From Pseudonocardia sp. CNS-139 (lineage in GTDB: Bacteria > Actinomycetota > Actinomycetes > Mycobacteriales > Pseudonocardiaceae), in assembly GCA_001942415.1 (NCBI GenBank), contig MKJX01000209.1, forward strand, positions 1 to 40,179: a DNA stretch of 40,179 bases, given 5' to 3'. The translations under genes were made by a program, and so were the position numbers. Of this stretch, positions 24,929-32,979 are shown piece by piece (the stretch's first letter is position 1; each line of letters opens with the position of its first letter). The notes under the pieces are model-generated. The model did no database searches, was not told the DNA's origin, and saw only the letters and a list, made by a program, of their open reading frames with translations.

Positions 24929-25716
24929 GTGAAGATCGTTCCCTCGGCCGCCGCGTCGATCACGAACGTCGAGCAGGTCGTCTCCTCGTCGGCGTTCATC
25001 GGCGCCTTCGAGCTCTCCGTCGACTTCGCGATCGACGAGCCCGGCGACGCGCTGGTCGACCAACTCGCGCAGCTGCACGCCGGCGGCCTCACGTTCAGCG
25101 TCCACGCGCCGTTCCGGGACCTGAACATCGCCTCGCTCACGCGGGCGCGTACGAGGCCGCGCGGGCGGACATGCTGGCCGCGCTGCGCATCGCCGACCGG
25201 ATCGGCGCGTCCGTGCTCAACGTGCACCCGGGCATCCACGGCTACTTCCCCGAGCGGTTCTGGCCCCGGATGAAGGCCGCCGAGCTGGCCGTCTTCCAGG
25301 AGCTCTCGGCGTTCGGGGAACCCCGCGGCATCCGGGTGGTCGCGGAGAACCTGATCCGCACGAACGTCCACTTCGAGGACACGTGGACGCTCGACGGCGT
25401 CGTCCGGCTGCACGACGACTGGCAGGCCGGCCTCAAGGGCCTGTGCCTCGACACCGGGCACGCCCACCAGGCCGGGCTGGACGTCGCCGCGGCCGTCCGC
25501 CGGCTCGGGCCGCGCCTCAAGCACCTGCACCTGCACGACAACCACGGCGGGCCCATCGACGAGCATCTCCCGATCGGCGACGGCACGATCGCGTGGGACG
25601 GCGTGTTCGGCGCGCTGGAGGACGTCGGGTTCGACGGGCTCGCGGTGTTCGAGTTCGGCCCGCCGGAACGCCAGCGCGAGGCCGCCGACCGGCTGCGGGC
25701 CCGGTTCGGCGCCTGA
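24929..25716 (+). CDS. Sugar phosphate isomerase/epimerase (TIM barrel, one apparent frameshift)
   Basis: GTG 24929, about 262 residues after restoring one base in 25130-25140. Blocks VHAPFRDLNI, SVLNVHPGIHGYFP, RVVAENLI (metal-binding Glu), LCLDTGHAHQAG (metal Asp/His), HLHLHDNHGG (metal His) and FEFGPPE (metal Glu) are the xylose-isomerase-like AP endonuclease fold. The expected divalent metal ligands are present. It probably isomerises or epimerises the sugar carried in by this operon, or removes a group from it; the substrate is unknown. The gap to the permease gene is 4 bp. Confidence 0.85.
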
Positions 25717-25720
25717 CGCC

Positions 25721-26591
25721 GTGGTCTCCCGCCGCCTCACGCCCTACGTCTTCCTCGCCCCGGCCGACGCTGCTGCTGGGCTGCTTCGTGCTCTACCCGG
25801 TGGTCAGCGCGACCTGGACCAGCCTCACCGACTGGAACGGGATCTCCGACCACTACGACGTCGTCGGGCTGCAGAACTACCTCGACCTGGTTCGCGACCC
25901 GGACGTGCTGCGGGCCACCGCCAACACGTGCCTCTACGTCGTGCTGACGCTGCCGGCGAGCCTCGTGCTGGCGTTCGGGGCGGCACTGCTCGTCGAGCGG
26001 GCGAGCGTGGTGTCGACGGTGCTGCGGCTGGCGTTCGCGGTGCCGTTCGTGGTGAGCATCCCGGTGGTCTCGGTGGTGTGGGTGTGGCTCTTCGACCCCC
26101 ACTTCGGCCTGGTCAACTACGGTCTCGACGTCGCCGGGCTCGGCCCGCAGAACTGGCTCGGCGAGCCGTCGACGGCGATGGCCGCGGTGGCGGTGCCGTC
26201 GATCTGGCGGCAGTTCGGCTACTTCATGCTGATCCTGCTGGCCGGGATCAAGGGCATCGACCCGGCCTACCACGAGGCCGCGCGCATCGACGGCGCGTCC
26301 TACCGCCAGCGCGCGCTGCGGATCACGCTGCCGCTGCTGGGTCCGCAGCTGTTCTTCTGCCTGGTGCTGGGCGTGGTCGACGCGTTCCAGGTGTTCGCCC
26401 AGGTCGACCTCATGACCCAGGGCGGGCCGCTCGGCAGCACCGACGTCGTGGTCTACGAGCTGTACCAGCAGGCGTTCACGTACTTCCACATCGGCTACGC
26501 GTGCGCGATGGCCGTCGCGCTGATGCTCGTGCTCGGGCTCGCGACGTACGCGCAGCAGCGGTGGATCGGCGACCGGCTGGCGTACCGATGA
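25721..26591 (+). CDS. ABC sugar permease, MalF/UgpA type (one apparent frameshift)
   Basis: GTG 25721, about 289 residues. Near 25765 one base seems extra; removing it gives FLAPATLLLGCFVLYPVV, the usual first TM helix of these permeases. About six TM segments follow. The EAA loop, YHEAARIDGASYRQRALRITLP, which docks onto the ATPase, is intact at ~200-220. It forms the channel with the next gene product. No ATPase gene is in the operon; CUT1 systems in actinomycetes often share a single MsmK-type ATPase. Confidence 0.9.
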
Positions 26592-26662
26592 GCGAGCTTG
26601 CGAGCGAGTCATCGACGCAGCGGCCTGCGCGAAGCGCCGGCCGAGCGCAGCGAGGCCGAGCG
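26588..26662 (+). repeat. REP-like repeat forming the permease N-terminus
   Basis: The segment from ATGAGCGAGCTTGCGAGCGA to 26662 is rich in GAGCG/GCGAG repeats and ends just before a plausible GTG start. Similar coding of MSELASE-type N-termini is common in actinomycetes and looks like a dispersed repeat that has inserted at gene starts; this is from memory of such proteins. Confidence 0.5.
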
Positions 26663-27484
26663 GTGAGGGCGCGGGTGCTGCGCGCCGTCGCGATCGCGCT
26701 CAAGCTGTTCGTCGCGCTCGTGGTGCTCTTCCCCATCCTGTGGATGGTGCTGACGGCGCTGAAGCCGCAGCCGGAGGCCGTGACCTGGCCGCCCTCGATC
26801 CTGCCCGTGCAGTGGCGGTGGGAGAACGTCGCGCAGGTCGCGCAGGCCGGCCCGTTCCTGCGCTGGTACGCCAACAGCCTGCTGGTCGCGGCCGTGACGG
26901 TCCTGGGCAACCTCGTGGTCGGGGTGCCGGCCGCCTACGCGTTCGCACGCATGACGTTCCGGGGCCGCAACCTGGTGTTCCTGCTGGTGCTGGCCACGCT
27001 CATGATCCCCGGCGAGGTGCTGCTCATCCCGCTGTTCGTGCTGCTCAGCGGGTGGGGGTGGATCGACACCTATCTCGCGCTGACCGTCCCGTTCCTCGCG
27101 AACGCCTACGTGGTCTTCCTGCTGCGGCAGTTCTTCGAGACGCTCCCGCGCGAGCTGGAGGACGCCGCCGTCGTGGACGGGTGCGGGCCGCTGCGGATCC
27201 TGCGGCACGTCGTGGTGCCGCTGTCGTGGCCGGCGCTCGCGGTGGCCGCGTTCTTCACGTTCATCGCGTCCTGGAACAGCTACCTCTACCCGCTGATCGT
27301 CACGCGGTCGGAGTCGATGCGGACGGTCACCGTCGGCCTCTCGCTCTTCCGCGCCGAGACGGGTACGAACTGGCCGCTGCTCATGTCCGCCGCCACGCTC
27401 ATCGCCGTGCCCGCGGTCGTCGCGTTCCTGCTCATCGAGCGGCACCTCAAGGACACGATGGTGATGAGCGGGATCCGGGGGTAG
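26588..27484 (+). CDS. ABC sugar permease, MalG/UgpE type
   Basis: 298 residues from ATG 26588, which overlaps the previous stop (ATGA). The first 25 residues (MSELASESSTQRPARSAGRA) are encoded by repeat-like DNA. The in-frame GTG at 26663, giving RARVLRAVAIALKLFVALVVLF and 273 residues, may be the ancestral start. Six TM helices follow: LFPILWMVLTALKP, YANSLLVAAVTVLGNLVVG, AFARMTFRGRNLVFLL, and the EAA loop LEDAAVVDGCGPLRILRHVVVP. Pairs with the upstream permease. Confidence 0.9.
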   Translation: MSELASESSTQRPARSAGRAQRGRAVRARVLRAVAIALKLFVALVVLFPILWMVLTALKPQPEAVTWPPSILPVQWRWENVAQVAQAGPFLRWYANSLLVAAVTVLGNLVVGVPAAYAFARMTFRGRNLVFLLVLATLMIPGEVLLIPLFVLLSGWGWIDTYLALTVPFLANAYVVFLLRQFFETLPRELEDAAVVDGCGPLRILRHVVVPLSWPALAVAAFFTFIASWNSYLYPLIVTRSESMRTVTVGLSLFRAETGTNWPLLMSAATLIAVPAVVAFLLIERHLKDTMVMSGIRG

Positions 27485-27491
27485 GCGCAGG

Positions 27492-28538
27492 TCAGGACGG
27501 CGCCAGCCAGGCCGGCGGGCGGCCCCGCGACCAGCAGCGGCCGACCGCCTCGACGTGCAGCGCCGGCCCGTCGAACACCGCCACGCCGATGATGCTGTGG
27601 CCGGAGGCCCGGCGGTCACCGAACGTCGGGACGGCCGGCGCGACGCCGACCCCCTCCGCCGACACCCACGCCACCGCCCGGCCGGCCGCCGCGTCGCCGA
27701 GGCGGTGCAGGAAGCGCAGGCGGCCCTCCGGCGGGAGGCCCGAGAGCACCCACGTCGTGGTGACGACGGGTACCGCGTCCGCGGGCACCCGGGCGACGGC
27801 CTCGGGCAGCACCTCGACGACGTCGCCGTCCAGCAGGAGCGGAGGGGCCGACGCGGCCAGCGCGATCTCCGCGTCGCGCCGGGCGGCCCGTTCGGGCTGG
27901 TCCGGCGGCAGGCAGGCCCGCAGCCAGCGCGCCTCCTCGCGTCGGTGACGTCGACCGGGGCGGGTCGACGCCGACCCGGGCGACGACCTCGGGCATCGCG
28001 CGCGCCGGGACGGGCCGGTGTCCCACGACCGCGCACGTCGTCTGCACGGGCGAGCCGGGTCGCCCGGCGACTGCCCGTTGTCGTAGATGATGCCGACGCG
28101 GTCGACGGTGAGGTTGAGCCCGGCCGAGCACCCGACGTCGACCAGCCCGACCGCGCCCGCCCCCATCCGGTGGGCCGCCTCGGCGACCGCCGGGTACAGG
28201 ACGGCGCCGCGTCCGGTCTCGCCGGTCCGCACCGGGCGGCGCACGGCGATCTCCACGACCGCGTCGGTCATGTCCCGCAGCGTGTCGATCGCCGCCCCGG
28301 CAGCGTGCTCCTGGGCGGCGGCGAGCGCCGGGGCGCGGCCGGCGAGGACCAGGGCGTGCAGCGCGGCGAGGACCACCGCGGGCTGTCGCCGGCGCGCAGG
28401 CGCCGTCTCGATGGCGCGCAGCGCCTCCCCGGACGCGCTCAGGCCGAGCGCGACATGCCGGTACAGCGGCGACGACGCGGCGCCGTCGCCCTCGGCGAAG
28501 CGCCGGTACACCTCGGCGAGGTCGCGGGCCGCGGCCAC
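27492..28538 (-). CDS. DUF2332 family protein (three apparent frameshifts)
   Basis: GTG 28538, 19 bp after the GPP34 stop. About 349 residues after restoring bases near 28057, 27960 and 27939. LAEVYRRFAEGDGAASSPLYR, LVDVGCSAGLNLTVDR, VDVTD and WLRACLPPDQPERAAR, VVTTTWVLSGLPP and AWVSAEGVGVAP are the DUF2332 blocks. VGCSAGLNL resembles an S-adenosylmethionine-binding glycine motif, so a methyltransferase-like fold is possible, but no activity is established to my knowledge. Convergent with the sugar operon, 7 bp apart. Confidence 0.8.
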   Translation of the reverse strand: MAAARDLAEVYRRFAEGDGAASSPLYRHVALGLSASGEALRAIETAPARRRQPAVVLAALHALVLAGRAPALAAAQEHAAGAAIDTLRDMTDAVVEIAVRRPVRTGETGRGAVLYPAVAEAAHRMGAGAVGLVDVGCSAGLNLTVDRVGIIYDNGQSPGDPARPCRRRARSWDTGPSRRARCPRSSPGSASTRPGRRHRREEARWLRACLPPDQPERAARRDAEIALAASAPPLLLDGDVVEVLPEAVARVPADAVPVVTTTWVLSGLPPEGRLRFLHRLGDAAAGRAVAWVSAEGVGVAPAVPTFGDRRASGHSIIGVAVFDGPALHVEAVGRCWSRGRPPAWLAPS

Positions 28539-28557
28539 GGCGGGGCGGCTGTCGGGG

Positions 28558-29262
28558 TCAGCTGTCGGCGGTGTGCAGCCGCAGCGACGGCGGCAGCTCG
28601 CCCGAGGCGTGCGCGACCTCCATGCCGATGATGAAGTCGCGCAGGTCCAGGGGCAGGCCGCGGGTGATGTCCTCGACGCGGCGGCGGATCGCGCTCCGGT
28701 CGCCGTCCTGGTCGATCACCTTGGCCGCGCCGATCGCGCCCAGCAGCGCGGCCACCACCTGCGACGGGAGGTCCGGCTCGGTCGGCGAGCGCAGGGCGTG
28801 GTCCAGCCGCAGGCGCGGCCCGGCCGCCGCCAGCAGGTCGTGCGCCGGGAACCGGTCGGTCCCCCGGCCCAGCAGCCGCGACCCGGGGATCCGGCGGACG
28901 ATCCCGTCCGTGACCAGCAGCGTCGCGAGCAGGTCGAAGAGCCGGTCGGCGAGCGTGGCCACCCAGACCGGCACGGTGTGCGCGTCGGGCTGGCTGCGGA
29001 TCGTCTCCAGGAGGAACGCCGAGAGGTGGTCGGCGCCGCGCCGGCCCTCGTCGGCGATCACGACCCGGTCGTTCTCCATGCCGATGCGGCGGGACTGGAT
29101 CAGGTCGGCGAGCTCGGCACCGATGATCCCGCGCTTGATCGCGCTCGGCCGCACGAGCGGCTTGCCGGTGAACGAGTCGTGCAGGATCAGGAAGATCTTC
29201 GCGGCCGACTTCTCCAGCAGCGGGCTGCGGCCGCCGTTCCAGCTCGTGATCAGGACGGTCAT
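28558..29262 (-). CDS. GPP34 (GOLPH3-like) family protein
   Basis: 234 residues, ATG 29262 overlapping the permease stop (ATGA). FLILHDSFTGKPLVRPSAIKRGIIGAELADLI is the GPP34 opening block; SGELPPSLRLH closes it. Eukaryotic GOLPH3 binds phosphatidylinositol-4-phosphate on Golgi membranes; many actinomycetes have soluble homologs of unknown role. No TM segment. Tight coupling to a nucleobase permease is unexpected and may mean a membrane-associated accessory role, which is inference. Confidence 0.8.
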   Translation of the reverse strand: MTVLITSWNGGRSPLLEKSAAKIFLILHDSFTGKPLVRPSAIKRGIIGAELADLIQSRRIGMENDRVVIADEGRRGADHLSAFLLETIRSQPDAHTVPVWVATLADRLFDLLATLLVTDGIVRRIPGSRLLGRGTDRFPAHDLLAAAGPRLRLDHALRSPTEPDLPSQVVAALLGAIGAAKVIDQDGDRSAIRRRVEDITRGLPLDLRDFIIGMEVAHASGELPPSLRLHTADS

Positions 29263-30740
29263 CGGATGCGGGCCTCCTGCGCGCGGACGTCGGAACGGGT
29301 GGCCAGGAGCGTCGCGCCGAACGCGACGATCAGCGCGACCAGGACGCCGAGGTTGGCGTAGGCCCACGGGCCCTCGCGGCCGCCGAGCTGGAACACGTCG
29401 AGCAGGTAGCCCTGCCACGTCAGCCAGCCGGCGCTGGTGTTCGTCACCAGGCCCCAGCCGAGCAGCGTGCAGGCCGCGACGATCGCGATCGGGATCCGCC
29501 GGACGTCGCCGTAGCGCCCGGAGGGCCGGTAGAGGTCTGCCTCGTCGTAGTCGCGGCGGCGCAGCGCGATGTCGGCGAGGATCACGCCGCACCACGCCGC
29601 CACCGGCACGCCCAGCGTGATCAGGAAGCCGTTGAACTGGGCGAGGAACTCGCCGCTGATGAAGACCACGTACACCGTGCCGAGCACCATGATCGCGCCG
29701 TCGATCAGCGCGGCGGCGTAGCGCGGCACCCGCACCCCGGTCGCCAGCAGCGCCAGGCCCGACGAGTAGATGTCCAGCACCGCGCCGCCGACCAGACCCA
29801 GCACCGCGACCAGCGCGAACGGGATGAGGAACCAGACCGGCAGGGCCGCGGCCAGCGCGCCGATCGGGTCGCCCGCGATGGCCTCGCTCAGGTCCGCCGA
29901 CGACGCGGCCAGCAGCAGCCCGAACACCAGCAGCACCACCGGGGCGAGCGCCCCTCCGACCGTCGTCCAGCCGATCACGCCGGCGCTCGACGCGCTGCGC
30001 GGCAGGTAGCGCGAGTAGTCGGCGGCGACGTTGACCCAGCCCAGCCCGAACCCCGTCATGAGGAAGACGACCGCGCCGACGATCTCCTGCGCCGACCCGG
30101 CCGGCACCGCCGCGACGGCCGTCCAGTCGATCGTGGGCGCGACCAGCACCATGTAGACGACGGTCAGCGCAGCCGTCAGGATCGTGATCACGGTCTGCAT
30201 GCGCATGATCACGTCGAAGCCGAGCACGCCGGCGCCCATGATCAGGACCGCCACCACGGCCAGCGCGATCACCTGCGTCCCGACGCCGCCGCCCCAGCCG
30301 AGCCGGCCGAGCACGGTGGCCGTCGCGAGCGTCGCGAGGATCGTCAGCACGGTCTCCCAGCCGACCGTGAGCAGCCAGGAGATGACGGCGGGGAGCCGGT
30401 TGCCGCGCACGCCGAACGCGGCGCGGCTGAGCACCATCGTGGGCGCGGAGCCGCGCTTGCCGGCCAGCGCGACGAAGCCGCAGAGCAGGAACGAGAACAC
30501 CACGCCGAAGAGCCCCGCGACGAGCGCCTGGGGCACCGAGATGCCGAAACCGAGCGCGAACGCGCCGTAGCTCAGGCCGAGCACGGAGACGTTCGCGCCG
30601 AACCACGGCCAGAACAGCTGGCGCGGGTAGCCCTTGCGCTCCGCGTCGCCGATGACGTTGATGCCGTTGGTCTCGACCCGCAGGCCCCGGTTGTGCACGT
30701 TGAGCTTGCCGACGGTGGTGTGACGCGCTCTGACAGCCAT
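29259..30740 (-). CDS. NCS1-family nucleobase/cytosine-purine permease
   Basis: 493 residues from ATG 30740, chosen because GGGGAGG is 5 bp upstream and the family starts here (VRARHTTVGKLNVHNRGLRVETNGINVI); an in-frame start at 30836 is not supported. NVIGDAERKGYPRQLFWPWFGANVSVLGLSYGAF is the first TM region; about 12 TM helices follow, including GFGLGWVNVAADYSRYLPRSA and QFNGFLITLGVPVAAWCGVILAD. NCS1 proteins bring in cytosine, uracil, purines, thiamine precursors or allantoin with Na+ or H+. The substrate cannot be read here. It begins an operon with GPP34 and DUF2332. Confidence 0.9.
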   Translation of the reverse strand: MAVRARHTTVGKLNVHNRGLRVETNGINVIGDAERKGYPRQLFWPWFGANVSVLGLSYGAFALGFGISVPQALVAGLFGVVFSFLLCGFVALAGKRGSAPTMVLSRAAFGVRGNRLPAVISWLLTVGWETVLTILATLATATVLGRLGWGGGVGTQVIALAVVAVLIMGAGVLGFDVIMRMQTVITILTAALTVVYMVLVAPTIDWTAVAAVPAGSAQEIVGAVVFLMTGFGLGWVNVAADYSRYLPRSASSAGVIGWTTVGGALAPVVLLVFGLLLAASSADLSEAIAGDPIGALAAALPVWFLIPFALVAVLGLVGGAVLDIYSSGLALLATGVRVPRYAAALIDGAIMVLGTVYVVFISGEFLAQFNGFLITLGVPVAAWCGVILADIALRRRDYDEADLYRPSGRYGDVRRIPIAIVAACTLLGWGLVTNTSAGWLTWQGYLLDVFQLGGREGPWAYANLGVLVALIVAFGATLLATRSDVRAQEARIR

Positions 30741-31007
30741 GGGGCCTCCCCGGCCGGGCAGGGCTGCCTGGCTGATACACGCGACGACCGAAACCATCCT
30801 GCTGGTGCACCAAGCTGCGACAGAGTGGTGACGCAAGGTGAGAAAGCCGGCGCGTTACTGCTCCATCCGAGTCTCAGTGCCCGGCCGGATGATGTCATAT
30901 GCGCAGCCAGATCACCCTAGGAACCGACGGACATCACGTCTCGCTGTGGCTCACCGGGGTACGCCGGGTGGCGGGACACCGCTCGCCCGGACGGCCGTCG
31001 CGCCCGG
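30741..31007. other. Intergenic region upstream of NCS1 permease
   Basis: 267 bp. Contains the NCS1 promoter region and ribosome site. No gene or clear repeat seen; short open frames here have no ribosome site or recognisable family. Confidence 0.4.
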
Positions 31008-31205
31008 CTACCGCGCCGAGCCGGACGCCCGGCGCTCCGGCAGCCCGAACACCCCGACGAGCCCCGGATCGGCGAACACGACGATGCGTGCGACGTGCGT
31101 CGCGGTTGTGGCGAGCACAACAGTCCCGTCGGGCCGCCGGACGCCCGCCGCGCCGCGCAGGTAGGCGACCGCAGCAGGCCGCCCGTTCACCGACGTCGGG
31201 GCCAT
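31008..31205 (-). pseudogene. Sigma-70 (ECF) C-terminal fragment
   Basis: 65 residues beginning MAPTSVNGRPAAVAYLRG and continuing VVLATTATHVARIVVFADPGLVGVFGLPE. This resembles the SnoaL-like C-terminal domain of ECF sigma factors of the SigJ/SigG type (VNGRPAxxxY and RIxxFxDPxLVxxFG-P). The sigma2 and sigma4 regions are absent; the GNAT gene lies where they should be. It is most likely a truncated relic. It could be an expressed small ligand-binding domain, but there is no good ribosome site. Confidence 0.5.
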
Positions 31206-31225
31206 CGCCCGCCCGACGAGCCGGG

Positions 31226-31747
31226 TCAGAGGTCCGAGAACGGCTTCGCGTAGCGGAAGCGGCCGGTCAGGCCGGGCCGGTAGGCCGTGAGCCGCCGGGC
31301 CTGGAAATGCGCCGCCCACTCCGGCACCTCGGGCTCGATGCCGAGCCCGGCGGCCGGCTCGAACCCGAAGCGCCGGTAGTAGTCGCGGTGGCCGAGCAGC
31401 ACCGCCAGCGGCTCGTCGAGCGCGTCGGCGGCGCCGAGCACCGCGTGCATCAGCGCCGCGCCGGCGCCGCGGCGCTGGTGGGCGGTCCGCACGCCGAGCG
31501 GGCCGAGGCCGAGCACGCGGTGCCCGGCGGGCAGGAGGGTCGCGCGGGTGCAGCAGACGTGGCCGACCAGGCTCCCGTCCACCTCGGCGACGAACGACAG
31601 CGCGGCGACCCAGCCCTCGTCGGCCCGCAGCGCGTCGACGAGCTGCGGCTCGGGCGGGTGCCCATCCGGGTAGGCCGGCGCGAACGCGTCGGCGTGCACG
31701 TCGTGGATGGCCCTCTCGTCCCCGGCGACCTCGCGGCGGATCAGCAC
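31226..31747 (-). CDS. GNAT-family N-acetyltransferase
   Basis: 173 residues, GTG 31747. REVAGDERAIHDVHADAF start, LGPLGVRTAHQRRGAGAALMH is the acetyl-CoA pyrophosphate loop (Q/RxxGxG/A), and LAVLLGHRDYYRRFGFEPA the second typical block (YhbS-like). It transfers acetyl from acetyl-CoA to an amine of unknown identity. Single gene, apparently unlinked to neighbours. Confidence 0.9.
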   Translation of the reverse strand: MLIRREVAGDERAIHDVHADAFAPAYPDGHPPEPQLVDALRADEGWVAALSFVAEVDGSLVGHVCCTRATLLPAGHRVLGLGPLGVRTAHQRRGAGAALMHAVLGAADALDEPLAVLLGHRDYYRRFGFEPAAGLGIEPEVPEWAAHFQARRLTAYRPGLTGRFRYAKPFSDL

Positions 31748-31923
31748 GGTTGCCGACCGAACCGCAGCACCGTCCGCCGGGCAACCGGTATTCGCGCGCT
31801 GCTGGCGGGCTTCGCACCGGCGGCCGGCGTCAACACGATCGTCCGGTCGGCGCGCAGCCCGCGGCGTGCCGGGGCGAGCGCGGCTAGTGGCGGCGGTGCT
31901 GTTCGCCGCGGCGATCCGCCCGG
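31748..31923. other. Intergenic region
   Basis: 176 bp between GNAT and MarR genes. No gene or repeat seen. Confidence 0.4.
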
Positions 31924-32393
31924 CTACGGCCGCGGTTGCGGCGACTCCCGCGCGGCCGTGATCACCCCGGTGAGGGCGGCGTGCAAATCCTCCAGCGCGT
32001 CCAGCGGCATCCCGAGCCGCGCGACGATGGCCGGCGGCACGGCCTCGGCCATCTCCCGCAGGGCCCGGCCCTCGTCGTGAGCGTGACGGCGAGGTTGCGC
32101 TCGTCGGCGCGGTCGCGGCCGCGTTCGACGAGCCCGGCCGCCTCCAACCGCTTGAGCAGCGGCGAGAGCGTGCCGGGGTCGAGCGCGAGCGCGGTGCTGA
32201 GGTCCTTGACCGAGCGCGGCGAGCGCTCCCACAGCGCGAGCATCACCAGGTACTGCGGGTGCGTGAGGCCCATGGGCTCCAGCACCGGGCGGTAGAGCGC
32301 GATCACGCTGCGCGCGGCGACGGCGAGCGCGAAGCACACCTGCCGGTCGAGGCGGAGGAGGTCGCCTGCGTCACCTGGGGTCGTTCCGGACAC
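31924..32393 (-). CDS. MarR-family regulator (one apparent frameshift)
   Basis: Start GTG 32393 is preferred to ATG 32432, which lies within the operator repeat. About 156 residues after restoring one base near 32069, giving VTLTTRGRALREMAEAVP and a stop at 31924. LRLDRQVCFALAVAARSVIALYRPVLEPMGLTHPQYLVML is the OhrR-type start, with Cys at about residue 19 in the position of the OhrR sensing Cys. Winged helix: SVKDLSTALALDPGTLSPLLKRLEAAGLVER, wing RADERNLAVTLT. OhrR proteins sense organic peroxides. Divergent from the DUF5313 gene. Confidence 0.82.
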
Positions 32394-32407
32394 GCCGTCA
32401 GCGTACT

Positions 32408-32436
32408 CTTTGTGCCGTGATGATTGGTGCACAAAG
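32408..32436. promoter_or_regulatory. Inverted repeat, likely MarR/OhrR operator
   Basis: CTTTGTGC and GCACAAAG form a perfect 8-bp inverted repeat with a 13-base spacer, between the MarR start and the divergent DUF5313 start. Binding here would control both. Confidence 0.6.
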
Positions 32437-32452
32437 CATTAGGGTGCATGAG

Positions 32453-32880
32453 ATGACCGGCGTCCGCGCCGCCCCGGCCCGGTGCGGTGGGTGCTGTACG
32501 CCTTCGGCCGACCGCTGCCGCCCGCCTACCGGGAGTGGGTGCTGGACGACGTCACGTCGCGAACGTGGGTGCTGCGCCACTTCGCCCGCACCACCGTGCA
32601 GCTCCTGGTGCCGGCCGTCCTGCTGTACGTGCTGATCCCGGGCCCGGCGTGGGTGCGCGGCTGCTCCGTGCTCGCCGGGCTGCTGCTCGGCTGCTTCTAC
32701 TCGGCCGCGTACATGTACGAGACCACCGAGCACCGCGCGATGCGCGCCGGCTACCCGCGCGGCACCGCCGCGGCGAGGCGCGGCCGGGCCGGCGAGGCCG
32801 AACGCGCCGAGCAGGCCCGCCGGTACGAGCAGCGCTGGCGCACGCCGCCCGACCCAGCGAGACGCATTGTGGAGCCATAA
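32453..32880 (+). CDS. DUF5313-like small membrane protein (one apparent frameshift)
   Basis: ATG 32453; a base restored near 32472 gives VRWVLYAFGRPLPPAYREWV. About 142 residues. RTWVLRHFARTTVQLLVPAVLLYVLIPGPAWVR and SVLAGLLLGCFYSAAYMY give two TM segments, followed by a basic/acidic helical tail. This matches the actinobacterial DUF5313 family, of unknown role. Expression is probably linked to the OhrR-like MarR. The last codons (IVEP) and the TAA stop lie in the repeat at 32864-32967. Confidence 0.7.
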
Positions 32881-32967
32881 CGCACTCTGGGCACGCCCCG
32901 AACCGCGTTATGGCTCCACAATGCAGTCTGGGGCCGCCTAAAAGTGCAGTTTGGCTCCACAATGCGG
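32864..32967. repeat. Palindromic intergenic repeat with three copies of one motif
   Basis: GCATTGTGGAGCCATAACGC (32864-32883) is inverted exactly at 32905-32924, 21 bases apart. A third, partial copy (TGGCTCCACAATGC) lies at 32954-32967 in the same direction as the second. It is between convergent genes and probably terminates both. AT content is higher than the surroundings. Confidence 0.75.
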
Positions 32968-32979
32968 TTGGGGCGGGGG

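Noticed and set aside
30741..30836. Longer NCS1 permease starting at 30836
   Set aside because: The extra 32 residues are non-conserved and the ribosome site lies at 30740.
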